Shown in pieces: positions 22,446 to 35,479 of a stretch of 64,000 bases of DNA. The position numbers and the translations under genes are program-made. The notes beneath the pieces were generated by a model. It did not search any database and was not told the DNA's origin. It saw only the letters and a list, made by a program, of their open reading frames with translations. Origin of the DNA: Pithys albifrons albifrons (Eukaryota; Chordata; Aves; Passeriformes; Thamnophilidae); NCBI RefSeq assembly GCF_047495875.1, contig NC_092475.1, positions 10,382,501 to 10,446,500 of the forward strand, written 5' to 3'. Every line of letters starts with the position of its first letter. Position 1 is the stretch's first letter.

Positions 22446-25329
22446 GAAGTAGAGAAAACAATCTGGAGTGCACTGTACCAAGTCCACACAACTTAGAAAG
22501 AGAAGAGAGCCCCCAGTAGAGCCATTTGACACTCAGGAGATGGGAGGAATACTTTTGTTATGAAGAGTTTTAAGTAAAGAGGAGAAGCACCCACAGGTGA
22601 CCCAGCTTTGACTGAGGCTCTTATTGCCCCGAAGGAGATGCAGTTTGGAAATTTGGCTCTAATTCCTGGAGTCAGGGAGGCACAGACAAATACAATAGAG
22701 CAGCATGAGAGACACAAAGAGTTTCAGCAAACCCTTTCCTCTCCAATAGCTGGTCTAGAGGAAATTAACAGTCTGAGATTCTCCTTTAACAAAACCTGCT
22801 GACACTCATCTCCAGAGACATCATTGTTCTGGACTATGTCCTAGAAGGGTCTGTTTTTGCCCTGCACTAACTCCAAAGAACCCACTAATTAATTGCACCT
22901 TTTTTATCCGTCTATGAGACACTTAAAAGACTAGTTCCTCAAGCTTTTGGGAGGAAAATTTAATGGAATAAATAGAAACACTCTCTTTCCTAACCTGTTT
23001 GGCTATCATGCAACACAGTTTCTCCCAAATATGAGAATTTATGAGGAAGAGATCACAAATCACTAGAAGTATGCGTTTGTGTTCTTCTGTTGCCAAAAGA
23101 AGCTGTCATGCATGTAATGTGGAACCAGAAATCCAAGGAGTTTTCCTAATCTATTGTCTTTCCCTGTATATTCACATAATAATATTTGTCTTCCATAACA
23201 TGTTTAATAAATTCACACTACCATTTTGAAATTATGCCTCTGTGATCTGGGGAGTTCATTATCACCTGCTCACTGTAAGCAGTCCCTCTCTAAACCCACC
23301 ATTTCCTAAGAGTTAGATATATGGGGTTTTAATTGCATATCATTAAATGCTGGACCTATACTGAATATTCTCTCTGAAGTCTGTGGGGCCGTAATTCCCT
23401 CCCCTGTAATTAATTGAGTTCACATGGCAGCACTGGCAAGGTATCTTTTGTAAGGCAGGGAGGTAAAAAGGATCTGCACTTGGTCTGAGTGACATCCTTA
23501 TCTGTGCTGATACCCAAGGCCTGGGTGTGTGAGTATTAAGATGACAAACTTTAGCAGCACCAAATCTCCTGTAGCCCTGGCAGAGGGAACTTCTGCTCAG
23601 GTCAGATGCTCCTGGGCCCAAAGCAGCTCCTCGTCCCTCTCTAACTTTGCTTTTACTGCAACAGATTGCAGCAGGGATGCTTGTCTGCCATCCATTGGCA
23701 TGGTTTAAAAGTCTGTTAGTTAATAAAACCTCCCAAATCCATCTTGTTATACAGAAAATAAAATTAAGTAGGTAATGGGTTTTGAGAGTCAATACCAAAA
23801 AAGGGAGAAGCAGGACGCACTGGACAGCCTGGTGCTGTGTGGACCCACCGCCAGCACTGTGGCTCTGACAGATAGCAAGCTCTGCTCCAGCACTGAGGAG
23901 CTCCAGGCATGTCTCAGAGCCTGATTTCCATGAATTCTGTCTCGTGGCTTCTAGAGGAGAAGGAGGTAAGCAGTATTTTTATTCAGGCGAGACCATCTGC
24001 ACAGGCTGTTATTTTGGGGCTGTCACATCTGAAGCCACACAAACTCTTGCTGGGACAGTACCTGGTACAATGAACACCTGTGGGCTCACTCTCCTCTACT
24101 GATTTTAAAGTGCTTGCAGGACCAGCAGCACCTCTGGAACCTCTACCCCCCTGTCAAAGTAGGTTGAAATTGGGCAATGAGTCCAAAAGTTATTGGGGAG
24201 GGGAGTAGGATGTAGACACAGACACACAGACAGGACGATTGCATAAGCCCCATTCCCATGAGAAACCAGACTGAAAAACAAACTGTCCTAACATGGATTC
24301 TCATAACTCTGCCCAGTAAGTAGGTCATGCCAGGTCCCAGACTCACTAACTTTGCCTTTATCTCCAATGGGCTCTCCTCTAGGAGTCAGTCCTGGTTTGG
24401 CAGATTTGACCCCTCATTTTCCATCTCACTGAGACATCCCTAAGGATGAAAAAAACAAGCCAGTCCCCTCCCAGGTTGTTACAGTGCAATGTCAAAACCC
24501 ACCGTGGTCTTGTACCACAGCTAGATTTGTGCTGTGGGACAGAGTTAAAAGAATAAACCAATAGGGAACAGCTCTGACACTGACCCTACTTATTCACCAG
24601 CTCCCACTGCTGTAGGAGATCAGGGGGACAAAAATAATGTTCTAGTTCTTTAATGGGCCTGTTCTTCCCTTGGAGTAGGAGGATCTTTCTGATTAACATA
24701 AATAAGAGTTAAGTGTCTGCCCCGAAACTAGAATGAACCTTAGCCCTGGTCTCAGGAAATAAAATCTTTGCATGCCTGCTGCAGAGAGGCACACTGAAAA
24801 ATAGTCTGTCGAGAAAATATAATAATAAAAGTAGCAGTTTAGTTTAATTCTGGGACTTCACACTCTCACCAGTGCATTTATTTTCAAGCTCATGAACAAA
24901 GTTTCAGCTATACTTTTTTTTTGAGAATCCTAGCAGACAAAACCAGTCTGTTTTTTTTCTGCAAACTCCTGGCAATGGTCACCCTTTGGAATGGACCAGG
25001 CATCTGTTGGTCCAGCAGGGCAGGCCTTCAGTAAGAGCTGCTGTAAGAGAAGCCCTGAGACTTCAGAGCTGTGATCCCTTTGCTTGTGAAGGGAAACTTC
25101 ATTTTACATCTCTTTTATGCCCACATCAGCTCAGTGTGTGAGATGGGCAGCTCAGCTGCCTTCCCACTGACCATGGCACAGCTGAAAGGGAACTGGGGGT
25201 GTTACTGTAAGGAATTTTGGATGTAGGATAGGAAAGATTTCCACAGCGGATCAAAATGCTTTTGAAAACCTTCCCCGTATTTAGGCAGGAATTCCAATGC
25301 TAATGGCTGTGTCTTGTGCACAGGCCAAG
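22446..25329. other. Gene-free unique sequence
   Basis: No gene is supported. The minus-strand open frame at 23343-23798 (about 150 codons) has no recognisable domain or membrane segment and no supporting splice or polyadenylation signals. G+C rises slightly around 23450-24550, which explains longer chance frames. No interspersed repeat was recognised before the CR1 fragment at 25330. Confidence 0.55.
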
Positions 25330-25558
25330 TGTGGGAATGGGAAGAGACTTTAAAGATCACCTCATTCCACCCCACTGCCATGGGCAGGGACACCTTCCTC
25401 TAGCCCAGGTTGCTCCAAGCCCTGTCCAACCTGGCCTTGAACACCTGCAGGAATGGGGCAGCCACAGCTTCTCTGGACAACCTGTGCCAGGGCCTCAACA
25501 TCCTCACAGGCGGAATTTCTTCCTCATATCCAATCTAACCCAAACCATTCTATGATGA
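25330..25558 (-). mobile_element. CR1 LINE 3'-end fragment, minus strand
   Basis: On the plus strand the sequence reads as the antisense of an avian CR1 3' region. It runs GGAATGGGAAGAGACTTTAAAG, ATCACCTCATTCCACCCC, GCCATGGGCAGGGACACC, CAGGTTGCTCCAAGCC, CAACCTGGCCTTGAACACC and ends at GAATTTCTTCCTCATATCC. CR1 elements are non-LTR retrotransposons that are usually 5'-truncated, so a fragment of about 230 bp is typical; no reverse-transcriptase frame remains. The right-hand end is odd: 25537-25558 reads like the sense-strand CR1 terminus (CCAAACCATTCTATGATG) rather than continuing the antisense sequence. Confidence 0.9.
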
Positions 25559-26078
25559 CCTGCTCTGGGCTGTCCTTTGTGAATGTGCACCCTTTGTTAG
25601 GGGCCACAGAGACAGTGCCTGGCCACACAGCTGTGCCAGGGTGCTGAGATCCTCCTGCTTTCAAGTAGTGCCTGCTGGAAATGCTGAGATGGGAAAACAG
25701 TCACACCTCTGAAAGCTGAGCAGCTGTAGAAGTTGTGAACAAGGTGGCTGTGATGGGAAATGAGAGCAATCCAAATAAATTCAATGAGAAGCCCCACTCC
25801 TTTCAGCAGATGCATTTACAGAAAACTACTTTTTGTTTTGCTACACAGAAAGGAATATTCTTTCTCTTTCTTTTCTTTGAAACAAACTAAAATAAAATGA
25901 GGAACTTCTCCACCTTCTGTAGTTTACAATTTTTTTTTCCCTGTGGGAACTCAAAATATATCCCCTGTCATACTCCATATATACACAAGGAAGCCCCAAA
26001 TTTGTTTGCATCAATCACTCAGTGTATAGAAAGCACCAGAGTGTCAGATTTATTTCCACCAGTTATTTCTACTGGCAG
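25559..26078. other. Spacer between two CR1 ends
   Basis: About 0.5 kb of unique sequence between a minus-strand and a plus-strand CR1 fragment. No gene or additional repeat is seen. Short T runs occur near 25930. Confidence 0.6.
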
Positions 26079-26215
26079 CATCCAAGGCCAGGCTGGACAA
26101 GGCTTGGAGCAACCTGGGCTGGTGGAAGGGGGCACTACTCATAGCAGGGGAGTTGGAACAGGATGGTCCGTAAGGTCCCTTCCAACCCAAACTATCCTGT
26201 GATTCTGTTATTCTT
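26079..26215 (+). mobile_element. CR1 LINE 3'-end fragment, plus strand
   Basis: Sense-oriented CR1 terminus: CATCCAAGGCCAGGCTGGAC, GGCTTGGAGCAACCTGGGCTGGTGGAAG, AGTTGGAACAGGATGGTC, AAGGTCCCTTCCAACCCAAAC, then degenerate octamers (TGTGATTCTGTTATTCT). The element is truncated to roughly its last 140 bases. It is in opposite orientation to the CR1 at 25330-25558, with which it shares a 20-base perfect complementary stretch. Confidence 0.92.
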
Positions 26216-26909
26216 TGGTCAAGTGTGTGCAGAGCCCCTCACTGAACTGTCCTGTAACATTGCTATTTGTGTATTTATCCCTACAAATTTCAAGGAATTT
26301 GATCATCACAGTCATCATGGTTTGGTCAATGATCTCTTGATGTAATGTTTATACTTTATGCCTGGTGATTTTGAAAGGTTGTCCTATAAATATCTACTCC
26401 TCACACAGTCTGCTGTGTTCACTTTCTACATATGCTTTCCATAATGGTCCAGTCACAGGCACAGCTTCATCCAGTGTGCTGTCTGAAAATGAAATCTGAA
26501 GATTTCTGTTTATAAATTGCCCTTGCATCTCAAATTAAAGGGCAAATGGCTTTACAGCTCTGGCCCTTGCAAATTGGTCTGTGAGCTCAAACATTACAGG
26601 AGACAAATACCCCTGCAAAAAGGGACAGGCATAACCACAATAAAAAAGTATATTCCTTTTAGAAACAATTAAATAAAGCCAAATGCATGCACTGTTGTGC
26701 TCACTTTTGATTTCCATCTCAGGCTGCTTCAGTCACACATGGGGATTTTGCAGGTGATATTACCTGTCTTGCATGCAGCATTAGAAATGGATTTAAAGCA
26801 CTTTGCTGGAAAAAAAGGGAAGGAACTCAGTTGAGCAGAAAAATAAACATTGCACTGAAAGTGAAAAAAAAATTCCTTCTACAATCAGAGATAAATGGCA
26901 AAGGAATTG
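26216..26909. other. Gene-free unique sequence
   Basis: No gene or recognisable repeat is seen between the CR1 terminus and the A/C-rich tract. Confidence 0.6.
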
Positions 26910-27005
26910 CAAAAAAACCCCCAAAACAAAACAAAACAACCAAAACCCCCAAACAAACAAACAAACAAAAAACCCCACAAAGAAAAAAAAACACAACAAA
27001 AAATC
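26910..27005. repeat. A/C-rich low-complexity tract
   Basis: The plus strand has only A and C with rare other bases. It contains AAAACAAAACAAAACAAC, CCAAAACCCCC and (AAAC)n: CAAACAAACAAACAAAC. The minus strand is correspondingly G/T-rich with GGGGGTTTTGG-like runs. It may be a decayed retroelement tail or a simple repeat. The open frames through it on both strands are artefacts of composition. Confidence 0.85.
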
Positions 27006-29864
27006 TCCAAGGAACGTTTAGAAAAGAATTAGATTTTTCTAGTTTTACCTGACCATGGAAATAACCAGTGTTCCTTCAGCTGATTCGTTCTCCATGAAAC
27101 TGTTCTATTTTCTTTCACCTAAAAATATCTGGCTCCTTTTTGAAAAACTGATGAAGAACCCAGCTCCTTTTTCTTCTCCCAACGTGCCCCAGCTTGAAAT
27201 CATTGGAGCTGTGATGTTCAGCTTCTCTCCTCAGCCAGAGTGTGAACAGCGAGGATAGGATTTCTCTCACCTAGTTTTAACCACTGAAAAAGTGGGTATC
27301 AAGTGTAAACTACCTCTCTAGGTGCCTTTTATGACCAATACAGAGAGAAAAGCCCTTTGGAGGTGCCCCTGACTATTGACATATAATTTAGACTAAACAT
27401 CTATAAGTAGGTGAGATGGATCCCACCCAGAGTTTTCTTCTTCCTTGAGGCCATTTAGATATAAATGCTGCTTCACCATGATCTAGTTTCAAGACTTTGA
27501 AACAAGGCTTTCAGTCATAAATGCAAATTTAGTGAAAACAAGACATTTTTGTGGGAAAGGGGCTGGTTTCTAACTCCTGTCTTTAAAAGATATTTAGAAG
27601 AGAACAATAGGTGTGGTTTCTATATTTTCAAAAAGCAGAATTTCCATTTTCTTTTTGAAATGAGTCTTGTGTTTGAAATTCACATTAATGTATGGTCATT
27701 TAAAAATAAAGGGTCAACATAAAAAAGGAATCGTTCCACTGGCCCAGCCTTTCCCCTTATGTTTAAATCACAGATCTACAAAGAAATTTCTTTTTTTTTT
27801 CTTTCATCCTGATTTAGATGAGGAAAAAAAACCCCAACAAACAATCAAAGCTTCAAACATCTGTTTGGGAAATAAAAGCTATTTCCAATACAGCTTTAAT
27901 GCTTCATGTACAGCTGAATCACCCTGTGTAAAAGGGATGAGCTGACTTCACCTGGGTCAAGGGAATCCTGAGTGGTTTTTCACTCCCCTTCTGCTGTTTG
28001 GTGCCCAGCCCCAGCACTGGCTATGGGTACTCCAGCTGTGTGCTGAGGTGCTGGGACAAATGCATTGACCATAATACTGTGAGAGGTGCTGGGCGTACAC
28101 CTGACTCTGTTTTGGTCATGCTCTGAGCCAAAAGGACTTGATCCCCATCCCATCTGAGCCAAAGGACTTGCCCCAGGTCCTGTGTGGAAGCGAAGCAAGC
28201 AGGTCAGGAAGGTGCAGAGCTCCAGCCCAAGCACCTGACTTTCTGCTTGGACTTGGTGCCTTGCCTAAGGCATCACCAACACGGTGAAACAAACCCTCAG
28301 TGTGGAACCAAAAGGTCAATAAACCCTCTTAACAGATACACAAAACTCACAGAAAGATTCCCTGTGACTTTTCCTGCATGTGAGTTTATGCTGGAGTTTG
28401 GCAAGGCAGCCTCTGTGTTCACCTGGTCAGAGCAGAGCTGTCCTGTTCCTTTCAGACACAATTTCCACTCCACAACGTCCTGTAGTGCCCTTGGAGCTGT
28501 TGCCACCCCTTAAAACAGCCTCATAAACACCACTACTGAAAAAGAGTTAATATCTCAGCATGGGACTGAGCTGTCCGGCATATGCTTTTAACATTAGAAA
28601 GAGGAAACAGTTCAGGAAAAAAGATGCAGACCTGGCAAGTTTTTCTTTGTGGGGGAGAAAAAAAGAAGAAGAAGAAATGGTGAAAAGTTTTGTCTTTCTT
28701 CAGAGAGAGGACAGAGGAATGGCAGCACAGGGCTGAGGGTGCAGGTTGGTGCCTGGGGACTGATGCTGCTGATGTTGCAGGGTGTCATTTGCAGAGTTAA
28801 CTGCCCCATTCCTGGCACTGAGAGCAGGATTGTGTTCCCAGTGACAGCCCTTTCCTTGTCCAGTGACTGTGGGTGTGTTCTGCAGTGCCATGCAGAGCAG
28901 TATGGGGAATTGCAACAGTTCTGTGCAATTCAGTAATGACACTCAGGAGCATAGAAGTGATGCTGACAACAGCTGTGGCCTTCAGTGCTCTCTTAGATAG
29001 TCCTCAGCTCCTGCACCTACTCAGAAATTTCAGCTTTCATTTATTTCAGCAATTGAGTTTGTAGGGTGTTTTTGCTACAGAGAGGGACTTCAACATAGTC
29101 ATGTGTAGATTAGAAAAAAATTAGCAAATATAGGGGTTCTCTTTTATTTTTTTTTTAATTGGGGGAAAAAAGGTGGGGTTTTAAAACCAGTCTCAGTGTT
29201 TTGTGATATTTGAGAGGCTGGGGCTGATAAACCTTTCACAGGAGTAAGTAAAAGACACACAGATCAGTCCCAGAACACAAAGCTTGTTCTCGTTTCTCCA
29301 GTGGGTCAGCACAGGTGTTGTCAAGAGTAAAAGCAAATGACCACTCCAAGAAGGGAAAGGAATATTGAAAACATCAGGAGAACTCTTAATTGTTTGGCCA
29401 GTATCTTTGATATGAGCACTGTTCACCCAACAAAACCATCCCCTCTGCCACTTTGGATTTTCCTTCTGACTTTTAAGCGATGTCATCTCAGGCCTCTTGG
29501 TGAAAACCAGGCCAAAATCCCTGTGGGAAGGCTGGTCCACAGCTGAGAGAGCGGCTGAGCAAGAGGCTGCCCCAGCCAGGCAGAACCCTGTCATGCTCAA
29601 ACCTTTTTCTTCTGAAGGCAAATTGTTTGCTGTGAACCATCATGAGCTTCTAAGTTTTAGGATCAGCATAAGGGCTTAGGTCTTGTTGCTTCTAAGGGAG
29701 ATAAACAGATCATGTGGTGATCTGAGAGGTTACGTGGAGTTACACACAGTCTCAGGTATGTTTTTAACAAGGATAAACCTCATACTTTGGATCTACTTTG
29801 CCTCCATCTCTCTTTTCTTCCCTGCCTCCTGTGCCTTTGCTTCATGTGTGGGAACACTCATGGG
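27006..29864. other. Gene-free sequence with local duplication
   Basis: No gene is supported. A 31-bp-period duplication lies at about 28122-28170 (TCTGAGCCAAAAGGACTTG, then TCTGAGCCAAAGGACTTG). The stretch 27990-28520 is relatively G+C-rich and gives overlapping chance frames. A T10-type run and an adjacent purine run lie at 29140-29180. Confidence 0.55.
28122..28170. repeat. Tandem duplication, 31-bp period
   Basis: TCTGAGCCAAAAGGACTTG at 28122 recurs one A shorter at 28153. Two copies only. It is a local duplication with no visible role. Confidence 0.7.
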
Positions 29865-29878
29865 CACACACACACACA
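29865..29878. repeat. (CA)7 microsatellite
   Basis: Seven CA units between TGGG and AACCACAG. It is short and probably of low variability. Confidence 0.85.
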
Positions 29879-30579
29879 AACCACAGACATGTGGACAAAT
29901 AACCTACTGGACTAAATGTGTTTGAAAATATGTCCAAAGAGAAAGAGTCCCTCCCCCTTGGCTGGAATCAGAAAGAAACTGGAACTGTGAAATACTGCTG
30001 CCAAGGCTCTGGTAGAAGACCACGAGTCCTTCAACCTCACTGAGATGCTCTGAGCTCAGAGCAGTGTTTGTGCGTGCTCCAGGGTTACTGAATATTGGTT
30101 TCCAAGTGTGGGAACTCAGCTGAGTCTCTGTAAGCTCTACTTTTATCTTCTTAGCTCCTGATTCCTTTCTACTTTTTGTTTCCATCAGTGGAGAAAGCTT
30201 TACCTTTCCACTTCATGGAGTCCCCACCCAGGAATTCCCTTCTGCACAGGGCAGGAAGGGACAGGCAAAACCCATCAGTGTCTGTGTTTCCTCACTGCTT
30301 CTGGAAAAGTGCTCATGTTTGAGGAGAATTTGCCATGGTTCTTCATGCTTTTAGGGAACTTTCCCACTCAGGTGCTCAAACTACATATTTTTTCCCCTCT
30401 GGAAGAACCAAGAAAAGGCAGGTGGTTAAGAGTTTTGTGTACATATATATATTGTAGAGAACCTGGAATAAAACTTTTGACCCAACCTGGGCTAATAAAT
30501 CAGTGTGGCTGTGGGAAGTCAGAACAAAGCCTATTTTTTTGATTCATGTGCTCTCAGTGCAGGGCAGTGGCACAAGACA

Positions 30580-30760
30580 GACTGTCCATTTCTTCCCCTC
30601 AGCTCATGTCAATGGTACAGAATGGAAGATTTGCACGTGAGAAAAAGAGTCGCCTTCAAGTTACATGAATCATTCTGAGGGGCATTGCCCTACCTTGCCT
30701 TTTCTGTCTTCTCTAATTCCTCTTCAAGGTATCATGTGAAAGCAAACCACAACAGACTGT
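30580..30760 (+). repeat. Unrecognised dispersed repeat, copy 1
   Basis: This aligns colinearly with 43600-43762. Shared blocks are TTTCTTC...AGCTCA, CAAGTTA..TGA.TCA.TCTGA, CTCTTCAAGG.ATCA.GTG and CCACAACAG.CTG, with about three-quarters identity by eye in the best blocks and a few gaps. The order and spacing of the blocks are kept, which argues against chance. I do not recognise the family. It could be an old SINE, a DNA transposon relic or an ancient segmental duplicate. Confidence 0.6.
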
Positions 30761-33700
30761 GCCATTGCTTGCTCAAGTAGCTTATTTTTATCCAGCAGTG
30801 AATATCTTCACTTCCCTCTTTTCCATAGATCAATGGCTCTCCCAAAACCTCTTACTGCAACAGAATTCACTCAAATTTAACCATATCTGCACTGATGGCA
30901 TCTTCAAGGGTCAAACAACTGACATGATCTTGTTTTTCTTAGATGGTGACATTTTCATCAGGGGAATATGGAAAAAGTTCAGTGGAAAAAAAAATATATA
31001 TTCATCTCAAAAAATCTCCTTTGGCATCATAATTGCTCTAATGCATCTGCTTCCAAAATTAAGCTGCCCTGTACCTAGCAAAGCCAGTCAGTTTACACCC
31101 ATTCTTTTCCATTCCTTTTCATACAAATTTAGAATTGCTTAGAATTTTAGCGGTCAAGGGCTGAATGGAAATTAGTGAAAGTATCAGTAACTGACCTCTT
31201 TTATTTTTAGAAATAATAAGGTACCTGTGGTTCTTCCTCCTCTTTCATGTAATCAAAAAGCCAAAACAATTGATAATATTGTAAAGGTATAAAATGTGGG
31301 CAAGAAAAAAAATCAGACACAGGAAGAAATGCCAATGAAAATTGTGTGTGCTACCCCAGCAGGTGACATGGGCCACCACTGCAGTTGGTCACGGGCCAGG
31401 AAATACAGTACTAATCCCTGAGTAGGAAGGGTTTTCCAGCCTTAAGTGACAAAGGAACCACTCCACAAAATAACACCAGCCCAAACAGAAATGTACTGGA
31501 GAGAGGAAGATTTTCAGCCATGCAGAGCAGTGATGTTCTCCCAACAGGACAAGGAACAGCAGAATATTTCACTTGTTTTCAAACAGCTTTTGATCCTCAT
31601 TTAAGCATGTACAGCAACTGCCTGTGAGCTTTCTCTCAGCCCGTGGTCTTAACACAGTCATTGTAAGAAGAAAACATTGATTTTTTTTCAGTGTGCTTGC
31701 CCTATGTTAACTAAAAATGAGGAGTGCTGGAATTAAGACAAGCCCTAGTTCTGCTGTACAGTTTATTACTTTTAAGCAATTTATTATCAAGAGTTGGAAA
31801 CTCCTTGTCTCCTCCCCAAACCAAAGGTGATACTTATATGCATCCTGGCTCAGGAAGGAGAGCAATTTTTTGGAAACTTCTGAGACTGGTGGAAATGTGG
31901 ACATCTGAGCAGCCTGGAGTCCTGGAGCTCTGAAAATGGGTATTCTTCCTCTAAGACAGGGACAAAGCACAACTCCTTGCTACCAGTGACTGCTCAAGGT
32001 TTCATGCCAGGCACCCTGCATTAGTGTAACATCATGCTCTTCCTCTTTTATCTGAGCCCAGAGCAGGTCCAAACTGGAACTTCAAACATACAACCAACAG
32101 ATGTTGTGAACATCAAGGGCTGCAGAAGGCAACTCAAATCCCATGATCCCAAAAGAGGAACTTGCTTTGTGAAATGCTTTCTTGTGTGTACCCACAGATA
32201 CTAGAAATCTCACGAGGACAGCTGAGCTGATAACATTTCCCCTGTTCAGAAGGAATACTTTTCCAGACAGAACAAATAAGGACATTTAAGTAACTGCAAA
32301 CATAAACCAGAGCCCTTCTTCAGCCACACAACTGAAATGCTGCATCCCTGCCTAACTGCAGACCCCAGCTGGATCTGGCAGGCACCCTTCTCACTCACAT
32401 TCAGTTCTACAGCCTTCAAATCACTTCTCTGACCCAAATTTTGTCTCCCAGTACCTATTAGTCCCACTATGCCCACCCAGTGTTCAGCTCTTGGAGACAC
32501 CTGCAACACATCCACTGAGTTTTTGTTAGCCACTCAGAAGTGGCTAATTCTTTAAAGGAGAACTTGAATGGGTTTCTTTTACCCCAGGCTGCCGAAATAC
32601 ACAAATTTTGTCACATTTGCTGAGGCTATTTCAAAATAAATAAATGAAGCCTGCAGGCTGGGCAGGGATGGCAGCTGCAGGGTGTAAAATTGGAATCCCC
32701 ATGTACGGCCCCACCACAGGGCTGCTCCCCTTGCACAACATGCAAAGGAAGGAAGTTGAAAGGAAGCAATTTATGAGTTAGCTCTGAGTAATACAGAGAT
32801 ATGGTTAGCAATGCAGAGGTAGAAAAGCCTGTATGACAGAGGGAATATACATGGGCTTGTAAATCAGTGCTGAACGGGAAACTAATGTGAGAAGAAGAAA
32901 TGGTGCCTAATTTTATCACTGTGCTTGTGGCAAGGTCAAGGGCAAGTGTATGCATAGGATAAAGGGACTAGGGGAAAAAAAGAACAGCTTTTTGTATTTT
33001 ATACCTACACCTCAAATGTCACATAAATGTAGAAGCAGTGCTTTCCTTTCCTTCTTAATTTCTTCTGAAGGAGGGAACTACTGTAGAAGAAAATTATTTT
33101 CTCCTAACAGCCAGTCTTAGAAGGATGGGATAGATTTACTTATTCAATAGGCAGAGTCCTGATTCAGAGATAATAGAAGGGTTTTTATCCTGTAATTTTG
33201 CTTATCACTCTCCTTTACTTTTTCACAGCTCTTGATAGTGAACAACTTCAGATATAAAAAAACACACTTGGAACCTCTCAGCTCTTGTGCATAGCTTGAA
33301 TACAACTATACAGCAACTTTTTCTACAGACCAAAAATGTTTAATGAGTTTGTCCTGATGTCATTTGGCACTTCTGTCAAATTAACTTTTTGGACCTGTCA
33401 TTGATAAAAGATGTCATAAAGCATAGGAGTAAAGGCTGCCTAATGTTCCAATTCTTAATTTTTTTTTTTAATTTATAAAGAACCGGACCCCTACAATATA
33501 CTTGATTTTTTATAATCTCTAAAGGTTCAGACAAGGTTTTGGGAATTTATCAAAACATATGCATAAACTTAAGGCTTTTAAGATTTGGTAATCAATATTT
33601 AATTAATTCTCTTATAGACAGCTCTAGCCTAACAATTATTACAATTTTTTTAAAGGAAGAGGTCTAATGGTAATACTTCTGGCTCCAAAGATACAGTCCA

Positions 33701-35479
33701 GCACTTAGAAAGGTACAAGAAATGTAAATTGAACTGAGAATTTGAAACCATCTGCTGAATTTTTATTTAATTAAGGCCTCATCTGCATTTGAAATACAAA
33801 TTAAGGTAAAGTGTGAATTTAAATGAAAAAGAGATTGATGAATAACTTCATGGGCATCTGAGTTCTGGAACAAGAGTGCATTGTCCTTATTTACCTTAAT
33901 ACACTCAGAAATTATGTTATTCAGATTAGAAACACAAACTTCTCTCTTCAAGAACAAGAGCATTGATACTTAGAGTTAATCCCAAACATTCAGGAGCAAT
34001 ACATGCAAGGGAGTTTATGAGAAAATTTAGCAAGGAATTGTGAAATGAGCTTTATGCTCCACACATAACTTATTTCATAGAACTTTAGGGAAGTTTCAAG
34101 CATACAGAGCTCGCAGAGATTGTTCTGAGAAAATCTTCCTTGGGTATAAATCTGGTGTAATAAGGGTGTGTTGTTTAAGGACTCTAAGAATATCAAACAC
34201 GTGTGTAATCAGAGGCAGTTTGGGGTTGAATGGGTCCTTCTGATTTTACTAGATAGATTCAATGTGAGCACAGAGATGCTGCAAAAATTGAACACCCCAT
34301 GGGACAGTGTAAAGTTGAAATCCTGGTCTAGCAGGGTAGAACAGATCCAAAAGTCCATCTTGAAACTCAAGATTTCCTGGGATCTCTCCAGCTGCAGAAC
34401 AAAGGATCCACCTCATTCACTGCAGCACCAAAGATGAGTTTTTTCTGTTTTCCATAACTGGACTTGCACCCCTGCATTGAGAAATCTCTCCCTTAACTTG
34501 GCCTGAACTGCAGCAAGTCTGAAACTCCATTGAGCTGCCCCATGAAACTGATGAGACAATGGTTTTCTATCAAAAACCCCAGTGGTGAAATGCACTGATT
34601 TCAAGTCACACTTTTGCCATACTCAGTTTTTGCTGTCATCGACAATGTTTCTCTGACCCTGCTGCCCTGCAGAACAGAACCAACTTTATGATGGATTAGA
34701 CGATCCAAAATTTTTATCTCTGAATATTCTCCAACAAACCAGGCTTTAGTGATTCATCTAAAACAGGCTCTGGAGACAAATTTCAAAATGTAAAGCACTC
34801 TTTTTTGATCTGTTGTCAAGATGGATAAAACCCAGGGTGTTCAATCTGACCAGTGCTCGACCACACAGGCTTTGGAACTGATACAGCCTTACTCAACTCA
34901 AGGGAGCTTAGCTAGTGATTTCAAGGGCAAAATGAAAATGGAGACTGAATCTAACCTAAACCTTCCTTTTTAGGAAGCCAGAATATCATATTGATTGTGC
35001 GCCTACATCAGGCATTTCATTACAGAAGGTCACATGTGAACATGTTCCTCTTCCCTTGACAATTGGGTGGACCACCACATATGCTGGAACAGTGCTAATA
35101 TAAAAAAAGGTAAAATTAGAATCCTGACCACACTAATAGTCCCACCAGGGACCAGAGATGAACTCACAGTGCAGATGATAAAAAGAGCAGCTGTGGCAAT
35201 TTCATATTTGTTGCTTAGATTTACAGCCTTTTGCAGAAAGTAGGAAGCACTTTCTTTCAACACCCAAATATATGTAATTCTCCCTCCACCCCCCCAAATA
35301 AACAAACATTTATGTTTAAAATTATTTCTCCTAAAATTACTTCTTCTCAGAGTCAAAACTTACCTCAAGATGCACAGAGCAAAGACTAAACAGATTACAC
35401 AGAAATCTAAAAACCTGCCTATAGGTAAATAAAATCAAATAACTGTAATAAAAAAAATGTTAATTCCAGTCTTTTGTTT
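30761..35479. other. Gene-free unique AT-rich sequence
   Basis: No gene is supported. The plus-strand open frame near 30759-31142 (about 127 codons) is hydrophobic and AT-rich, with no recognisable domain. The stretch 33340-33800 is notably AT-rich with poly(T) and TTTAATTTA tracts. No interspersed repeat was recognised. Confidence 0.55.

Noticed and set aside
23343..23798. 151-codon minus-strand frame
   Set aside because: Composition and sequence look random, no recognised family, no neighbouring exon signals.
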